Below are positions 17,863-26,062 of a stretch of 64,000 nucleotides of DNA, piece by piece. The stretch is from Catellatospora sp. KI3 (GTDB lineage: Bacteria > Actinomycetota > Actinomycetes > Mycobacteriales > Micromonosporaceae). Each line of letters begins with the position of its first letter. Position 1 is the first letter of the stretch. The notes beneath the pieces were generated by a model. The model was given only the letters and a program-made list of their open reading frames with translations, was not told where the DNA came from and made no database searches. Location: positions 62,001 through 126,000 of the forward strand of contig NZ_JASAMB010000004.1 of the NCBI RefSeq assembly GCF_029948125.1, written 5' to 3'. A program made the position numbers and the translations under genes.

Positions 17863-19071
17863 ATGACATTGCAGGTCGATGACGCAGCCGCCTTGCGCCA
17901 GGCCATGGTGACGCAACTGCGCGCCGAAGGTCTCATCACCACCGAAGACGTCGCCGAGGCGATGAACGCCGTACCCCGGCACGACTTCGCGCCCGGCGAA
18001 CCCCTTGACCGGGTCTACCAGACCAACACGACCCTGGTCCCGAAGGTCGATGCGCAGGGTCGGCAGACCAGCGTCGTCTCGGCCTCGCACATCCAGGCCG
18101 TCCAGCTCGAACAGGCCGAGCTGCGGCCGGGCATGAGCGTGCTGGAGATCGGCTCGGGCGGCTACAACGCCGCCCTCATCGCCGAGATGGTCGGCCCGAC
18201 GGGCGCGGTCACGACGGTGGACATCGACGCCGACGTCATCGACCGCGCCCGCGCGGGCCTGCAACGGGCTGGCTACGAACAGGTCTATGTCGTGCACGCT
18301 GACGCCGAGCACGGCGTGGCCCAGCACGCGCCCTACGACCGGATCATCGTCACGGTCGGGACGTGGGACATCCCGCCCGCCTGGTTGGACCAGCTCACCC
18401 CGGACGGGCGCATCGTCGTGCCGCTGCGCTTCGCCGGGATCACCCGGCTCATCGCCTTCGACCGCACGCTGCAGCACCCGATGCTGACCGCCAGCAACTA
18501 CCGGCTCGGCTCGTTCGTGTCGATGCAGGGCGACGGCGCCGCCACCGAGCAGCTCATTGCGGTCACCCCCGACGTCGGCCTGCGCATGGACCAGAGCAGC
18601 GAGCTGGTCTTCGACGTGCTGGCGCTGCGCAAGGCGCTCAACACCAAGGGCGTGGAGGGCTGGTCAGGCACGCCGTTCGACATGCCCGACGAGCTGGAGC
18701 TGTACCTGCTGACCGCTGGGCCGCAGATGCCGATGCTGCACGCGGCGCAGGCCGCCATCGACCAAGGCGTCGTCAACCGCACAGTACGCACGGGTACCCC
18801 GGCTCTGGTGCGCGGCGACACCTTCGCCTACCGGATGAAGCGCGAGAACCCGGAGACCGTCAGCGGCTTCGAGACCGGCGTCATCGCGCACGGACCGCAG
18901 GCCGAACAGGTCGGCGCCGAGCTGCTCAACATGATCCGCGCCTGGGCGGGCCGCTACTACCGGCGCGGCGCGGCCCGCATCACCTACCACCCGAACCCCG
19001 CCGACACCAGCGCACTCGTCGGGTGGCACACGACCAAGCGACACGGCGTCCTGGCCGTCGACTGGTCCTAA
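17863..19071 (+). CDS. FxLD-system methyltransferase (PCMT-type)
   Basis: The 402-residue product has an N-terminal protein-isoaspartate O-methyltransferase domain: VPRHDFAPG, the SAM-binding loop VLEIGSGGYNAALIAE around residues 93-108, VTTVDIDADVIDRA, and YDRIIVTVGTWDIPPAWL. A family-specific C-terminal region ends in ARITYHPNPADTSALVGWHT. This two-part structure is that of methyltransferases found next to FxLD lanthipeptide precursors. Related enzymes in other RiPP pathways methylate Asp on modified peptides and can lead to isoaspartate. It lies just upstream of the precursor gene, separated by a large hairpin. The exact residue modified is not known; Asp42 or Glu49 of the precursor are candidates. 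Confidence 0.88.
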   Translation: MTLQVDDAAALRQAMVTQLRAEGLITTEDVAEAMNAVPRHDFAPGEPLDRVYQTNTTLVPKVDAQGRQTSVVSASHIQAVQLEQAELRPGMSVLEIGSGGYNAALIAEMVGPTGAVTTVDIDADVIDRARAGLQRAGYEQVYVVHADAEHGVAQHAPYDRIIVTVGTWDIPPAWLDQLTPDGRIVVPLRFAGITRLIAFDRTLQHPMLTASNYRLGSFVSMQGDGAATEQLIAVTPDVGLRMDQSSELVFDVLALRKALNTKGVEGWSGTPFDMPDELELYLLTAGPQMPMLHAAQAAIDQGVVNRTVRTGTPALVRGDTFAYRMKRENPETVSGFETGVIAHGPQAEQVGAELLNMIRAWAGRYYRRGAARITYHPNPADTSALVGWHTTKRHGVLAVDWS

Positions 19072-19078
19072 CAGACTT

Positions 19079-19117
19079 CGGCGCTCACCTGGGCGACCCA
19101 CGCCCAGGTGAGCGCCG
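19079..19117 (+). promoter_or_regulatory. 17-bp perfect hairpin before the precursor gene
   Basis: CGGCGCTCACCTGGGCG pairs exactly with the segment starting CGCCCAGGTGAGCGCCG across the 5-nt loop ACCCA. It begins 7 bp after the methyltransferase stop and ends 23 bp before the precursor ribosome-binding site. No U-tract follows, so it may be a processing or stabilising hairpin at the 5' end of precursor mRNA, or a terminator isolating the precursor promoter. Confidence 0.7.
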
Positions 19118-19152
19118 GGGAACCATATCCACCCCTCACCAAGGAGGTTGTC

Positions 19153-19320
19153 ATGACCACCCAGCTCGCCCCGGCCCCGACCGACGCCGACGGCCGCGCG
19201 CTCGACGACTTCGACCTCGACATCACGTTCATCGAGGCCGGGGGCACCGTTGAGCACATCATCAAGATGACCGAGGACAGCTGCGGCAGCACCTGCGAGT
19301 CGGCCTGCACCAGCTGCTGA
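19153..19320 (+). CDS. FxLD-family lanthipeptide precursor
   Basis: The 55-residue peptide has the diagnostic leader motif FDLD at residues 20-23 within DDFDLDITFIE, followed by a short linker and a Cys-rich C-terminus with CGSTCESACTSC. The core has four cysteines (44, 48, 52 and 55) and seven Ser/Thr residues from T40 onward, enough for several (methyl)lanthionine rings, and it ends in Cys. An AAGGAGG site lies 5 nt before the ATG. The gene sits between the FxLD methyltransferase and the LanB gene, and is bracketed by hairpins. The leader cleavage site is not certain; no protease is encoded nearby. Ring pattern and activity cannot be inferred. Confidence 0.93.
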   Translation: MTTQLAPAPTDADGRALDDFDLDITFIEAGGTVEHIIKMTEDSCGSTCESACTSC

Positions 19321-19405
19321 CCGCCGCACCAACCGATGACGGCTTCCGACTGTTAGCCCGGCCCCGGTGATCTAGCGCCGACGAGCCGCCACCGCACTCC
19401 GTCAT

Positions 19406-19449
19406 GGGATGCCCGGCCCTGGAGAACATGTTCCAGCGCCGGGCATCCC
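19406..19449 (+). terminator. Large hairpin between precursor and LanB genes
   Basis: GGGATGCCCGGC and GCCGGGCATCCC form a 12-bp perfect outer stem, and the interior can continue pairing through CTGGA/TCCAG around a GAACATGTTC palindrome. It lies 86 bp after the precursor stop and 38 bp before the LanB GTG. Partial read-through hairpins of this kind after lanA genes in other operons set precursor far above enzyme levels; that role is inferred here. Confidence 0.7.
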
Positions 19450-19487
19450 CATCCATAGTCAAACGATCATTGCCCCTGGGGGTCGGT

Positions 19488-22400
19488 GTGTACCGCAGCG
19501 TGAACAACGCACTAATGCTCCGCGCGTCAGTGCTCCACCCGGGTCACCTCGCGAGCTGGCCAGACCTCACCAGCAGCGACGGAGCCGCGACCTGGCGGCC
19601 GTGGCTCGAGGACACCCTCGCCATTCCGGGGTTCGCCGCCGCGCTGGTGCACGCCTCACCCGACCTCGCCGAGCGCGTTGCCGCGGCAGTCAAAGGCGAC
19701 CTGCCGCCCACCGCTGTCCGGCGGGTGCTGCTCGGGGTCATGCGTTACCTGCTGCGCGCCACCAGCCGCGCTACGCCCTTCGGCCTGTTCGCCGGGGTCG
19801 CTCCCGTCAGCGCAAACGGCAAAGCCACTCTCCGCTGGGGTGCCGACCACCGTCCCTTCGCCCGTCTGCAGGCGGCGTGGCTGACCGGTGTCCTGGACGG
19901 CCTGGAATCGGACCCGATGCTGCGCCCGCACCTGATCGTCCGGGCGAACAACCTGCTCGTATACCGGTCGGGCAAGGTCGTGCTGGAGTACCGTGCCGCC
20001 ACCAGCGACCCTCGCGGTGCGCCGACGCATCTGCGCGTCAAAGCCAACAACTCGATCCGTGCCGCATTGAATCTGGCGGCTGAGCCGATCCGCTGGGCAG
20101 ATCTCAGCGGCAAGCTCGCGGCCGAACACGGAGCGCCGCCCGAAGGCGCCGACCGGCTGATCGACCAGATGGTGGCGCAGCGGCTGCTGCTCACCAGCCT
20201 GCGCCCGCCGTCGATCCAGACCGATCCCCTCGCCCACATCGTCAACGAGCTGGAGACCTTGCCCACCGGCGGCTCCGACAACGTCCGGGGCCAGCTGCGT
20301 ACGCTGCGTCATCTGCGGGCACGACACGACAACGCTCCCGACCAGGCCAGCGCGGATGAGCGTCGCCGGGACCTCGGCCAGGCCGCCGCCGCGATCCGCC
20401 CCGGACCAGCTGTCGGCGTCGACCTCCGGCTGGACTGCGACCTCATCCTGCCCACGGCGGTGACGGACGAGGCATGTCGTGCCGCAGCCGCCCTGACCCG
20501 CCTGGCCCGCCCATCGTCGTGTCAGTGGCGCGACTGGCACGCCCGGTTCCTGGCCCGCTACGGCCTGCACGCCCTCGTCCCGATCCTGGACGCGGTCGAC
20601 GGGCAAGTGGGGCTCGGCTACCCGGACGGCTTCACCGGCGAGCCCACCGATCACACGACCAAGCTGCACGACCAGGACCGACGCCTGCTAGCCCTCGCGC
20701 AGCGGGCCGCGCTGCGGGGCGAACACGAGGTGGTCCTCGACGATGCCGCTCTGGAGCAGGTGGCCGGCGCAGCCCCGAGCGAGGTTTACCCGACCGCCGA
20801 ACTCACCGTCCGCGTCCACGCCGAATCCCTGCAAGCCATCGGTAGAGGCGACTTCCAGCTGTCGGTCGTACGGGCCTCCGGGCAAGCCTTCTCCACCGCG
20901 GGCCGATTCCTCGACCTGTTCGGCGAAGCGGCCCGACAGCGCATGGCGGCCGAGGCGGTCACCAGCCCCGCCGCCAGCGAAGGAGCCCTACTGGCCCAGC
21001 TGACGGCCGTGACCCGCTACACGATCAGCCTGGACGTCAACCGTGCCACACAACTGCTGCCCCACCTGATCCCGGTCGGGGAGCACCACCCACCGTCGCA
21101 GGCCACTATCGCCCTGGACGACATCGCCGTCACCGCCGACGCACACCGCCTCTACCTGATCTGCCTCTCCCGACAGCGCGCGCTGCAGGCGATCGCGGTC
21201 AACGCCGTCGAACCGGTCCGCCATGCCCACCCCCTTGCCCGGTTCCTCGCCGAAGCACCCGAGGCGCTGGCCACCGGATGTTCCCCGCTGGAATGGGGAC
21301 CAGCGGCCAAGGGCCTGCCGTTCCTACCCGCCCTGCGCTACGGCCGCACCGTCCTGAGCCCCGCCCGATGGCACCTGGCCGCAGACGAGCTACCCGACCG
21401 CCAAGCCTCCTGGCCCGCATGGGACCGCGCGCTCGGCGCCTGGCGAGATGCCATCGGCTGCCCCCGGCTGGTCGCCCTCGGCGTCGGCGACCAAACGATC
21501 AGACTCGACCTGGACGAACCCGCCCACCGCGCCCTGCTGCGCAACCACCTGACCCGCGAACCCACCGCCCTGCTACGCGCCATCACCGAAGGCAACGAGT
21601 GGATCAGCGGCCACGCCCATGAGATCGTCATCCCGCTGTTCGCCACCGCCGCCAGGCCACCAGCACCCCGCATCGGCACGACGGCCATCGACGTTCGCGA
21701 TCACGGCATCCTGCCCGGCGGCGACCACCACTACCTCAAGATCTACGCCCGGCCCGAAGAACAGGATGCCATCCTCGGCGGCCACCTGCCCCGGCTGCTG
21801 ACGCAATACCCCGAGGCGGGCCCCTGGTGGTACCTGCGGTACGCCGACCCCGAACCACACCTGCGGCTGCGCCTACGCGGCCTACCCAGCGAGGCCGTCT
21901 ACAGCTGGACACGCCAGCTGCACGCCGACGACCTGACCCGCCGAGTCCAGTGGGACACCGACTTTCCCGAGCCCGGCCGCTTCGGCGGCCCGGCCACGTA
22001 CGCCGCGACAACGGCAGTGTTCGGCGCCGAGTCCGAGGCCGCGCTCGCCGAACTCGCGGCGACCCTGAGACACCCCGCGCTGCATCGGCTGGCGCTGACC
22101 GCCGCCAGCATGGCGGACCTCGTCCACGCCGTCATCGGGGACCCGACCGAAGCGATGCGCTGGCTGATCTCCCACACCCGCACCCACCGGCTAGCGCCCC
22201 CACGAACGGTTTACGACGACGCGGTACGGCTGGCCAACCCCTACAACCACTCCGCGTTGCGCGCCCTACCCGGCGGCAACGCCATCGCCGAACGGTGGGC
22301 CGCACGCCGCCGCGCCCTGACCGCCTGGCGCGACCACCCCGGCATCAGCACCACCACCCCGGCCGACCTACTGCCCGACCTGCTGCACCTGCATCACGTC

Positions 22401-22493
22401 CGCGTCATCGGACTCGACCTGGAAAGCGAACGCGCCTGCCTGCACCTCGCCCGCGCCGCCGCACTCAGCTGGACGACAAGGAGCACCCCGTGA
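19488..22493 (+). CDS. Class I lanthipeptide dehydratase (full-length LanB)
   Basis: The 1001-residue protein has both LanB modules. The N-terminal glutamylation domain opens with YRSVNNALMLRASVL and has the hallmark RATSRATPFGLFAGVAP near residue 88. The C-terminal elimination (SpaB-C) domain begins around residue 745 with HHYLKIYARPEEQDAIL and includes WWYLRYADPEPHLRLRL. It should use glutamyl-tRNA to activate Ser/Thr of the precursor and eliminate glutamate to give dehydro residues. The GTG at 19488 follows GGGGG at a good distance; a longer frame from 19404 runs through the hairpin and is unlikely. The stop overlaps the LanC start (GTGA). Confidence 0.92.
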   Translation: MYRSVNNALMLRASVLHPGHLASWPDLTSSDGAATWRPWLEDTLAIPGFAAALVHASPDLAERVAAAVKGDLPPTAVRRVLLGVMRYLLRATSRATPFGLFAGVAPVSANGKATLRWGADHRPFARLQAAWLTGVLDGLESDPMLRPHLIVRANNLLVYRSGKVVLEYRAATSDPRGAPTHLRVKANNSIRAALNLAAEPIRWADLSGKLAAEHGAPPEGADRLIDQMVAQRLLLTSLRPPSIQTDPLAHIVNELETLPTGGSDNVRGQLRTLRHLRARHDNAPDQASADERRRDLGQAAAAIRPGPAVGVDLRLDCDLILPTAVTDEACRAAAALTRLARPSSCQWRDWHARFLARYGLHALVPILDAVDGQVGLGYPDGFTGEPTDHTTKLHDQDRRLLALAQRAALRGEHEVVLDDAALEQVAGAAPSEVYPTAELTVRVHAESLQAIGRGDFQLSVVRASGQAFSTAGRFLDLFGEAARQRMAAEAVTSPAASEGALLAQLTAVTRYTISLDVNRATQLLPHLIPVGEHHPPSQATIALDDIAVTADAHRLYLICLSRQRALQAIAVNAVEPVRHAHPLARFLAEAPEALATGCSPLEWGPAAKGLPFLPALRYGRTVLSPARWHLAADELPDRQASWPAWDRALGAWRDAIGCPRLVALGVGDQTIRLDLDEPAHRALLRNHLTREPTALLRAITEGNEWISGHAHEIVIPLFATAARPPAPRIGTTAIDVRDHGILPGGDHHYLKIYARPEEQDAILGGHLPRLLTQYPEAGPWWYLRYADPEPHLRLRLRGLPSEAVYSWTRQLHADDLTRRVQWDTDFPEPGRFGGPATYAATTAVFGAESEAALAELAATLRHPALHRLALTAASMADLVHAVIGDPTEAMRWLISHTRTHRLAPPRTVYDDAVRLANPYNHSALRALPGGNAIAERWAARRRALTAWRDHPGISTTTPADLLPDLLHLHHVRVIGLDLESERACLHLARAAALSWTTRSTP

Positions 22494-23713
22494 CCGCCCC
22501 CGCCACCACGTCCCATCGCGCGGACCCGCTCACCGCCGTCTGCGCCAGCCTCGCCGACCCCTCGATCGTCGGCCCCGCGCCAGACGGACGGACCCGACCG
22601 CAGTCATTGGCCGGAGGCGCGGTCGGCATCGCGCTGCTGCACATCGAACGCGCCATCTCCGGCCTCGGCGACGAAACCACCGCCCACACCTGGATACGCG
22701 CCGCGGTCAGCGAGCCAGTCAGCATCGGCCACAACTCCGACCCGTTCCACGGAGCCCCAGCACTGGCGTTCATGCTCCACACCGCGAGCCCGCTCGGCGG
22801 CTACCGCCGCGCCACCACCAGCCTCGACGAGGCCACCACCACCCTCACCCGGCAACGGCTGGCCGCCGCGCACGCCCGCATCCACCGCCGGGAACCGCTG
22901 ACCATGTACGAGTTCGACCTCGTGCACGGCCTCACCGGCCTCGGCCTCTACCACCTGCACGCCCACCCCGACCACCCGATCAGCGGCGACCTGGTGACCT
23001 ACCTCACCCGCCTCACCGAACCCCTCGGCGACAACACCGACCGGCCGCCGTGGTGGCTGCCGTCCGGCCTCGGCGGCGTACCCCACGACGACTTCCCCCA
23101 CGGCCACGGCAACATCGGAGCCGCCCACGGCATCAGCGCCGTCATCGCCCTACTCGCCTACGCCGTCCTGCACGGCCACGACACCCCCGCCGCCCGCGAC
23201 GCCCTCACCGCCCTGTGCGACTGGACCGACCACTACCGCCAAGACGACCCCGCCGGAACCTGGTGGCCCGGCTACGTCGCGCCCGACACCGAACTCAAAC
23301 GTCACCGGCCTTCCTGGTGCTACGGCACCCCCGGCACCGCCCGCGCCCAGCAACTCGCCGGGCAGGCCCAACGCGACCCCATCCGCCAGCAACGCGCCGA
23401 AGAGGCCATACTCACCGCACTCGCCGATGACACGCAGCGACGACGACTCCCCGAAATCGGCCTATGCCATGGCAAAGCCGGGCTGCTGCAATCCGCCTGC
23501 CGCATGGCAGCCGACAGCACCAATCCAACCCGATCAGCCCAGTTCGCCGCCCACCTTCCCCGCCTTGCCGCACAACTTGCCACCCAACTCGCCAGCGAGA
23601 CCCCGGCCGACCCGGAGCTGATGAACGGCACCGCCGGAGCCGCCCTCGCCCTACACACCGCCGCCATCGGCAACCCGGCCACCGGCTGGGACACCTTCCT
23701 CGCCCTCTCCTGA
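22490..23713 (+). CDS. Lanthipeptide cyclase (LanC)
   Basis: The 407-residue protein has the zinc ligands of LanC cyclases: Cys in SWCYGTPG around residue 278 and Cys-His in IGLCHGKAG around residue 326. Glycine-rich helix ends of the double alpha-toroid are also present (VHGLTGLGLYHL, GHGNIGAAHGISAVIALLA, NGTAGAALAL). It should catalyse Michael-type addition of cysteine thiols to dehydro residues made by LanB. The GTG start overlaps the LanB stop, which implies coupled expression. Confidence 0.92.
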   Translation: MTAPATTSHRADPLTAVCASLADPSIVGPAPDGRTRPQSLAGGAVGIALLHIERAISGLGDETTAHTWIRAAVSEPVSIGHNSDPFHGAPALAFMLHTASPLGGYRRATTSLDEATTTLTRQRLAAAHARIHRREPLTMYEFDLVHGLTGLGLYHLHAHPDHPISGDLVTYLTRLTEPLGDNTDRPPWWLPSGLGGVPHDDFPHGHGNIGAAHGISAVIALLAYAVLHGHDTPAARDALTALCDWTDHYRQDDPAGTWWPGYVAPDTELKRHRPSWCYGTPGTARAQQLAGQAQRDPIRQQRAEEAILTALADDTQRRRLPEIGLCHGKAGLLQSACRMAADSTNPTRSAQFAAHLPRLAAQLATQLASETPADPELMNGTAGAALALHTAAIGNPATGWDTFLALS

Positions 23714-23726
23714 CCGGACAAGCGCC

Positions 23727-24539
23727 ATGACCGCACTACGATGGCGGCAGACCGCCATCACCTTCGCCGACCCCGACACCGCCCAGCAGACCGCCGTCGC
23801 CCACCTCGCGCCGATCCTGGCCGACGCCGAGGCCCGCAGCCTCATCACCGCCTGGTTCTATGTACGCAAAGGCGAATGGCGGCTGCGCTACCGGCCCACA
23901 GACAGCAGCCGCAGGGCCGAAGATCACATAGGCAGCGAGCTGGAAAGGCTCGTTCGACATCGCCTCGTTCACAGCGCCGTCGCCGGCACCTACGAGCCCG
24001 AGGTCTACGCCTTCGGCGGCCCCGACGCCATGGACGTCGCCCACCGGCTCTGGCACCACGACAGCCGTCACCTCCTCACAGGCACCACCGGGCACCAACG
24101 CGAGCAGTCGATCATGCTGGTAGCGGCGATGATGCGATCGGCCGGGCTGGACTGGTACGAGCAAGGCGACGTGTGGGCGCGCGTCGCCGAACACAGAGAC
24201 CCGCCGGACCTCGCCAATGTCACGTCTCTGCAACACGCCACGCAGCGGCTCCTCACCGTCGACATCGCCAGCCTCACCGCCCCCGGAGCCACGATGGCGA
24301 CCTGTTCAGCCCTGATCGAGGCGTACGTCACCGCTGGTGACAGCCTTCGGCGACTCAACCAGGCCGGACGGCTCCGCCACCGCGGACTAAGAGACATCCT
24401 CAACCACCACGTGATCTTCGCCTGGAACCGGCGCAGCATCCCCGGACGTCATCAAGCCGCCATCGCCGCAGCCGCGAAGACCCTCATCTTCGGCCCCGGC
24501 CCCAACATCGGCCCCCTCACCACAGGCGGTGAAGCATGA
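23727..24539 (+). CDS. Stand-alone SpaB-C-like (thiopeptide-type bacteriocin) protein
   Basis: The 270-residue protein resembles the LanB elimination domain as a separate polypeptide: WFYVRKGEWRLRYRP at the substrate-contact strand, GTYEPEVYAFGGPDAMDVAHRLWHHDS in two adjacent pieces, and a helical C-terminus. Such proteins are annotated as thiopeptide-type bacteriocin biosynthesis proteins. Since the LanB here already has its own elimination domain, this copy is additional, as is usual in FxLD clusters, and may act on a glutamylated or methylated intermediate. It starts 13 bp after LanC and overlaps the next gene by 4 bp. Confidence 0.85.
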   Translation: MTALRWRQTAITFADPDTAQQTAVAHLAPILADAEARSLITAWFYVRKGEWRLRYRPTDSSRRAEDHIGSELERLVRHRLVHSAVAGTYEPEVYAFGGPDAMDVAHRLWHHDSRHLLTGTTGHQREQSIMLVAAMMRSAGLDWYEQGDVWARVAEHRDPPDLANVTSLQHATQRLLTVDIASLTAPGATMATCSALIEAYVTAGDSLRRLNQAGRLRHRGLRDILNHHVIFAWNRRSIPGRHQAAIAAAAKTLIFGPGPNIGPLTTGGEA

Positions 24540-25648
24540 ACCCAGAAGTAGCCCGCCGCTTCCCACTGATCGCCCGACCTCGGCCCGCCTGCACGCCCCT
24601 GGTCCAACGCGTCGCCGACCTCGAACACCGTGCAGCCCTCGCCCAAGAACACCACAACGCAGCCGCCGCAACCGCCGTCTTCAACCTCGCCGCCCTCCTC
24701 GCGTCCGACTGCGGCCTGCCCGACCTAGCCCGCACCTGGTGCCACCGACTCGCCGCCATCACGCTGGCCCACAGCACCGAACCCCGCCATGCCCTCGAAC
24801 CCATCGTCAACCTCGCCCGCCTGCACATCCGCGCAGGCGACGGCCCCACCGCCTGGACCCTGCTGGAAACCCTCTACCAGGCAATCACCACCCGCACCGA
24901 CACGATGATCGACGGCATCATGATCCCGGCCGCTCACCTCACCGAAACACCCACCAGCCACACCAACGCCCGTACCTGGCTATGGAGCGTCCTCCTCGGC
25001 ACCGGCGCGCACGCGCTCGCCACCGCCAGCCGCTGGGACGAAGCAAGCCAACGCCTCGCCCAACACAACGGAGTCGGCGAGCGCATGCTCGACGGCCGAC
25101 AGGTCACCGTCATCGCCCACGCCGTCGCGGGTCGCCACAAGCAGGCGCACACGCTGCTGTGCGCCACCCAACCGGGCGAGACGTGGGAGAACGCAGTCAC
25201 TGCCAGCCTGCATCTGCATGTGCCCGGTCGCGATCCAGCGGAAGCGACCACCATCGCGTTGACGACCTATCACTCGCTCGGGCCAATCGAACCGACGCTC
25301 TTCCGGACCCGCCTGGGTCTCATTCTCGTGGACGCCCTCCACGCCAACCATCCGGAACGCGATCGGTTCATCACGGATCTTGTCGCCCTGGCGGCCGAGG
25401 ACGGCTACGCCGCCCGCGATTTCCTCGAACACCCGGAGTGCGCTGACGCCACTAACAACCAGCAACGCGCTGAACTCGCCGACCTGCTGTCACGATGCGG
25501 CCTCGGCCAAGGCGCCCTACCGGCCGCCGTTCTCGCCGCCATCGAACAAGCCCTCAACGTCGCGGAAGCAACCATCACGCAATCGACCTGTGACCCTGCT
25601 CAATCGGCGACCGCAACCACGGCGAACAGCGGAGGACGCCGATCATGA
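24536..25648 (+). CDS. TPR-like hypothetical protein of the FxLD cluster
   Basis: The 370-residue product is built of helix pairs resembling tetratricopeptide repeats (AAATAVFNLAALLASDCG, EPIVNLARLHIRAGDGPTAW, RWDEASQRLAQHNGVGER). It has no catalytic motif I can identify. It is the last gene of the co-directional run, coupled to the preceding gene by ATGA, and is followed at once by a terminator-like hairpin. A scaffold or regulatory role in peptide maturation is possible but unsupported by motifs. Confidence 0.65.
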   Translation: MNPEVARRFPLIARPRPACTPLVQRVADLEHRAALAQEHHNAAAATAVFNLAALLASDCGLPDLARTWCHRLAAITLAHSTEPRHALEPIVNLARLHIRAGDGPTAWTLLETLYQAITTRTDTMIDGIMIPAAHLTETPTSHTNARTWLWSVLLGTGAHALATASRWDEASQRLAQHNGVGERMLDGRQVTVIAHAVAGRHKQAHTLLCATQPGETWENAVTASLHLHVPGRDPAEATTIALTTYHSLGPIEPTLFRTRLGLILVDALHANHPERDRFITDLVALAAEDGYAARDFLEHPECADATNNQQRAELADLLSRCGLGQGALPAAVLAAIEQALNVAEATITQSTCDPAQSATATTANSGGRRS

Positions 25649-25678
25649 ACACCCGAGCCGAAGCTGGATCCCACCTCC

Positions 25679-25704
25679 AGGTGTTGCCAGAGCTGGCAAC
25701 ACCT
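25679..25704 (+). terminator. Hairpin closing the lanthipeptide run
   Basis: AGGTGTTGCCAG and CTGGCAACACCT form a 12-bp perfect inverted repeat with two central bases, 30 bp after the last stop codon, followed by CATTGTG. It overlaps a 41-codon frame starting at 25645 that I do not consider a gene. Confidence 0.7.
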
Positions 25705-26062
25705 CATTGTGACTCAGCACGCTTGTTAGCGTTCCTTATGGCCGCTAGCTCGATGAGCCATCCGAGCTGAGCCGCCATGGCGGGGTGTTAGCGCCCTTAT
25801 CGGCAAGCAGTAGCTGTCGGCCGGGAAGTTGTCGCTCGATCCGGCGACCCGGCAAATGCTGTGAGCGTAAGCGCCAGCCGGGTGGCCCGTAGCAGCCAGC
25901 TCGACGGCAGAGCCGAATCGGCTGCGGCCACAATCTGCATTTGCCCGCTCGCGAGCCTGCTCAATGCCGACGCCCGACACGGCCCAGGGTTCAGCAGGGA
26001 TTGTCGGCGGAATGTCGGAGTCGGTGTCAGAGACTGTCCGACATCAGGTCACCGTGTACTGG
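25705..26062. other. Gap between the lanthipeptide run and CRISPR array 1
   Basis: No supported gene. A leftward 84-codon frame at 25726-25980 has no family resemblance. Near the array an inverted repeat (ATGTCGGA / TCCGACAT) spans about 26012-26044 and could terminate the outward transcript of array 1, which should end here. Confidence 0.4.

Noticed and set aside
21827-22493. In-frame upstream extension of LanC to 21827
   Set aside because: It overlaps LanB out of frame and is Arg/Pro-rich; the GTG at 22490 overlapping the LanB stop is the natural start.
25645-25770. 41-codon frame starting with ATGA overlap after the TPR-like gene
   Set aside because: It runs through a terminator-like hairpin and has no recognisable features.
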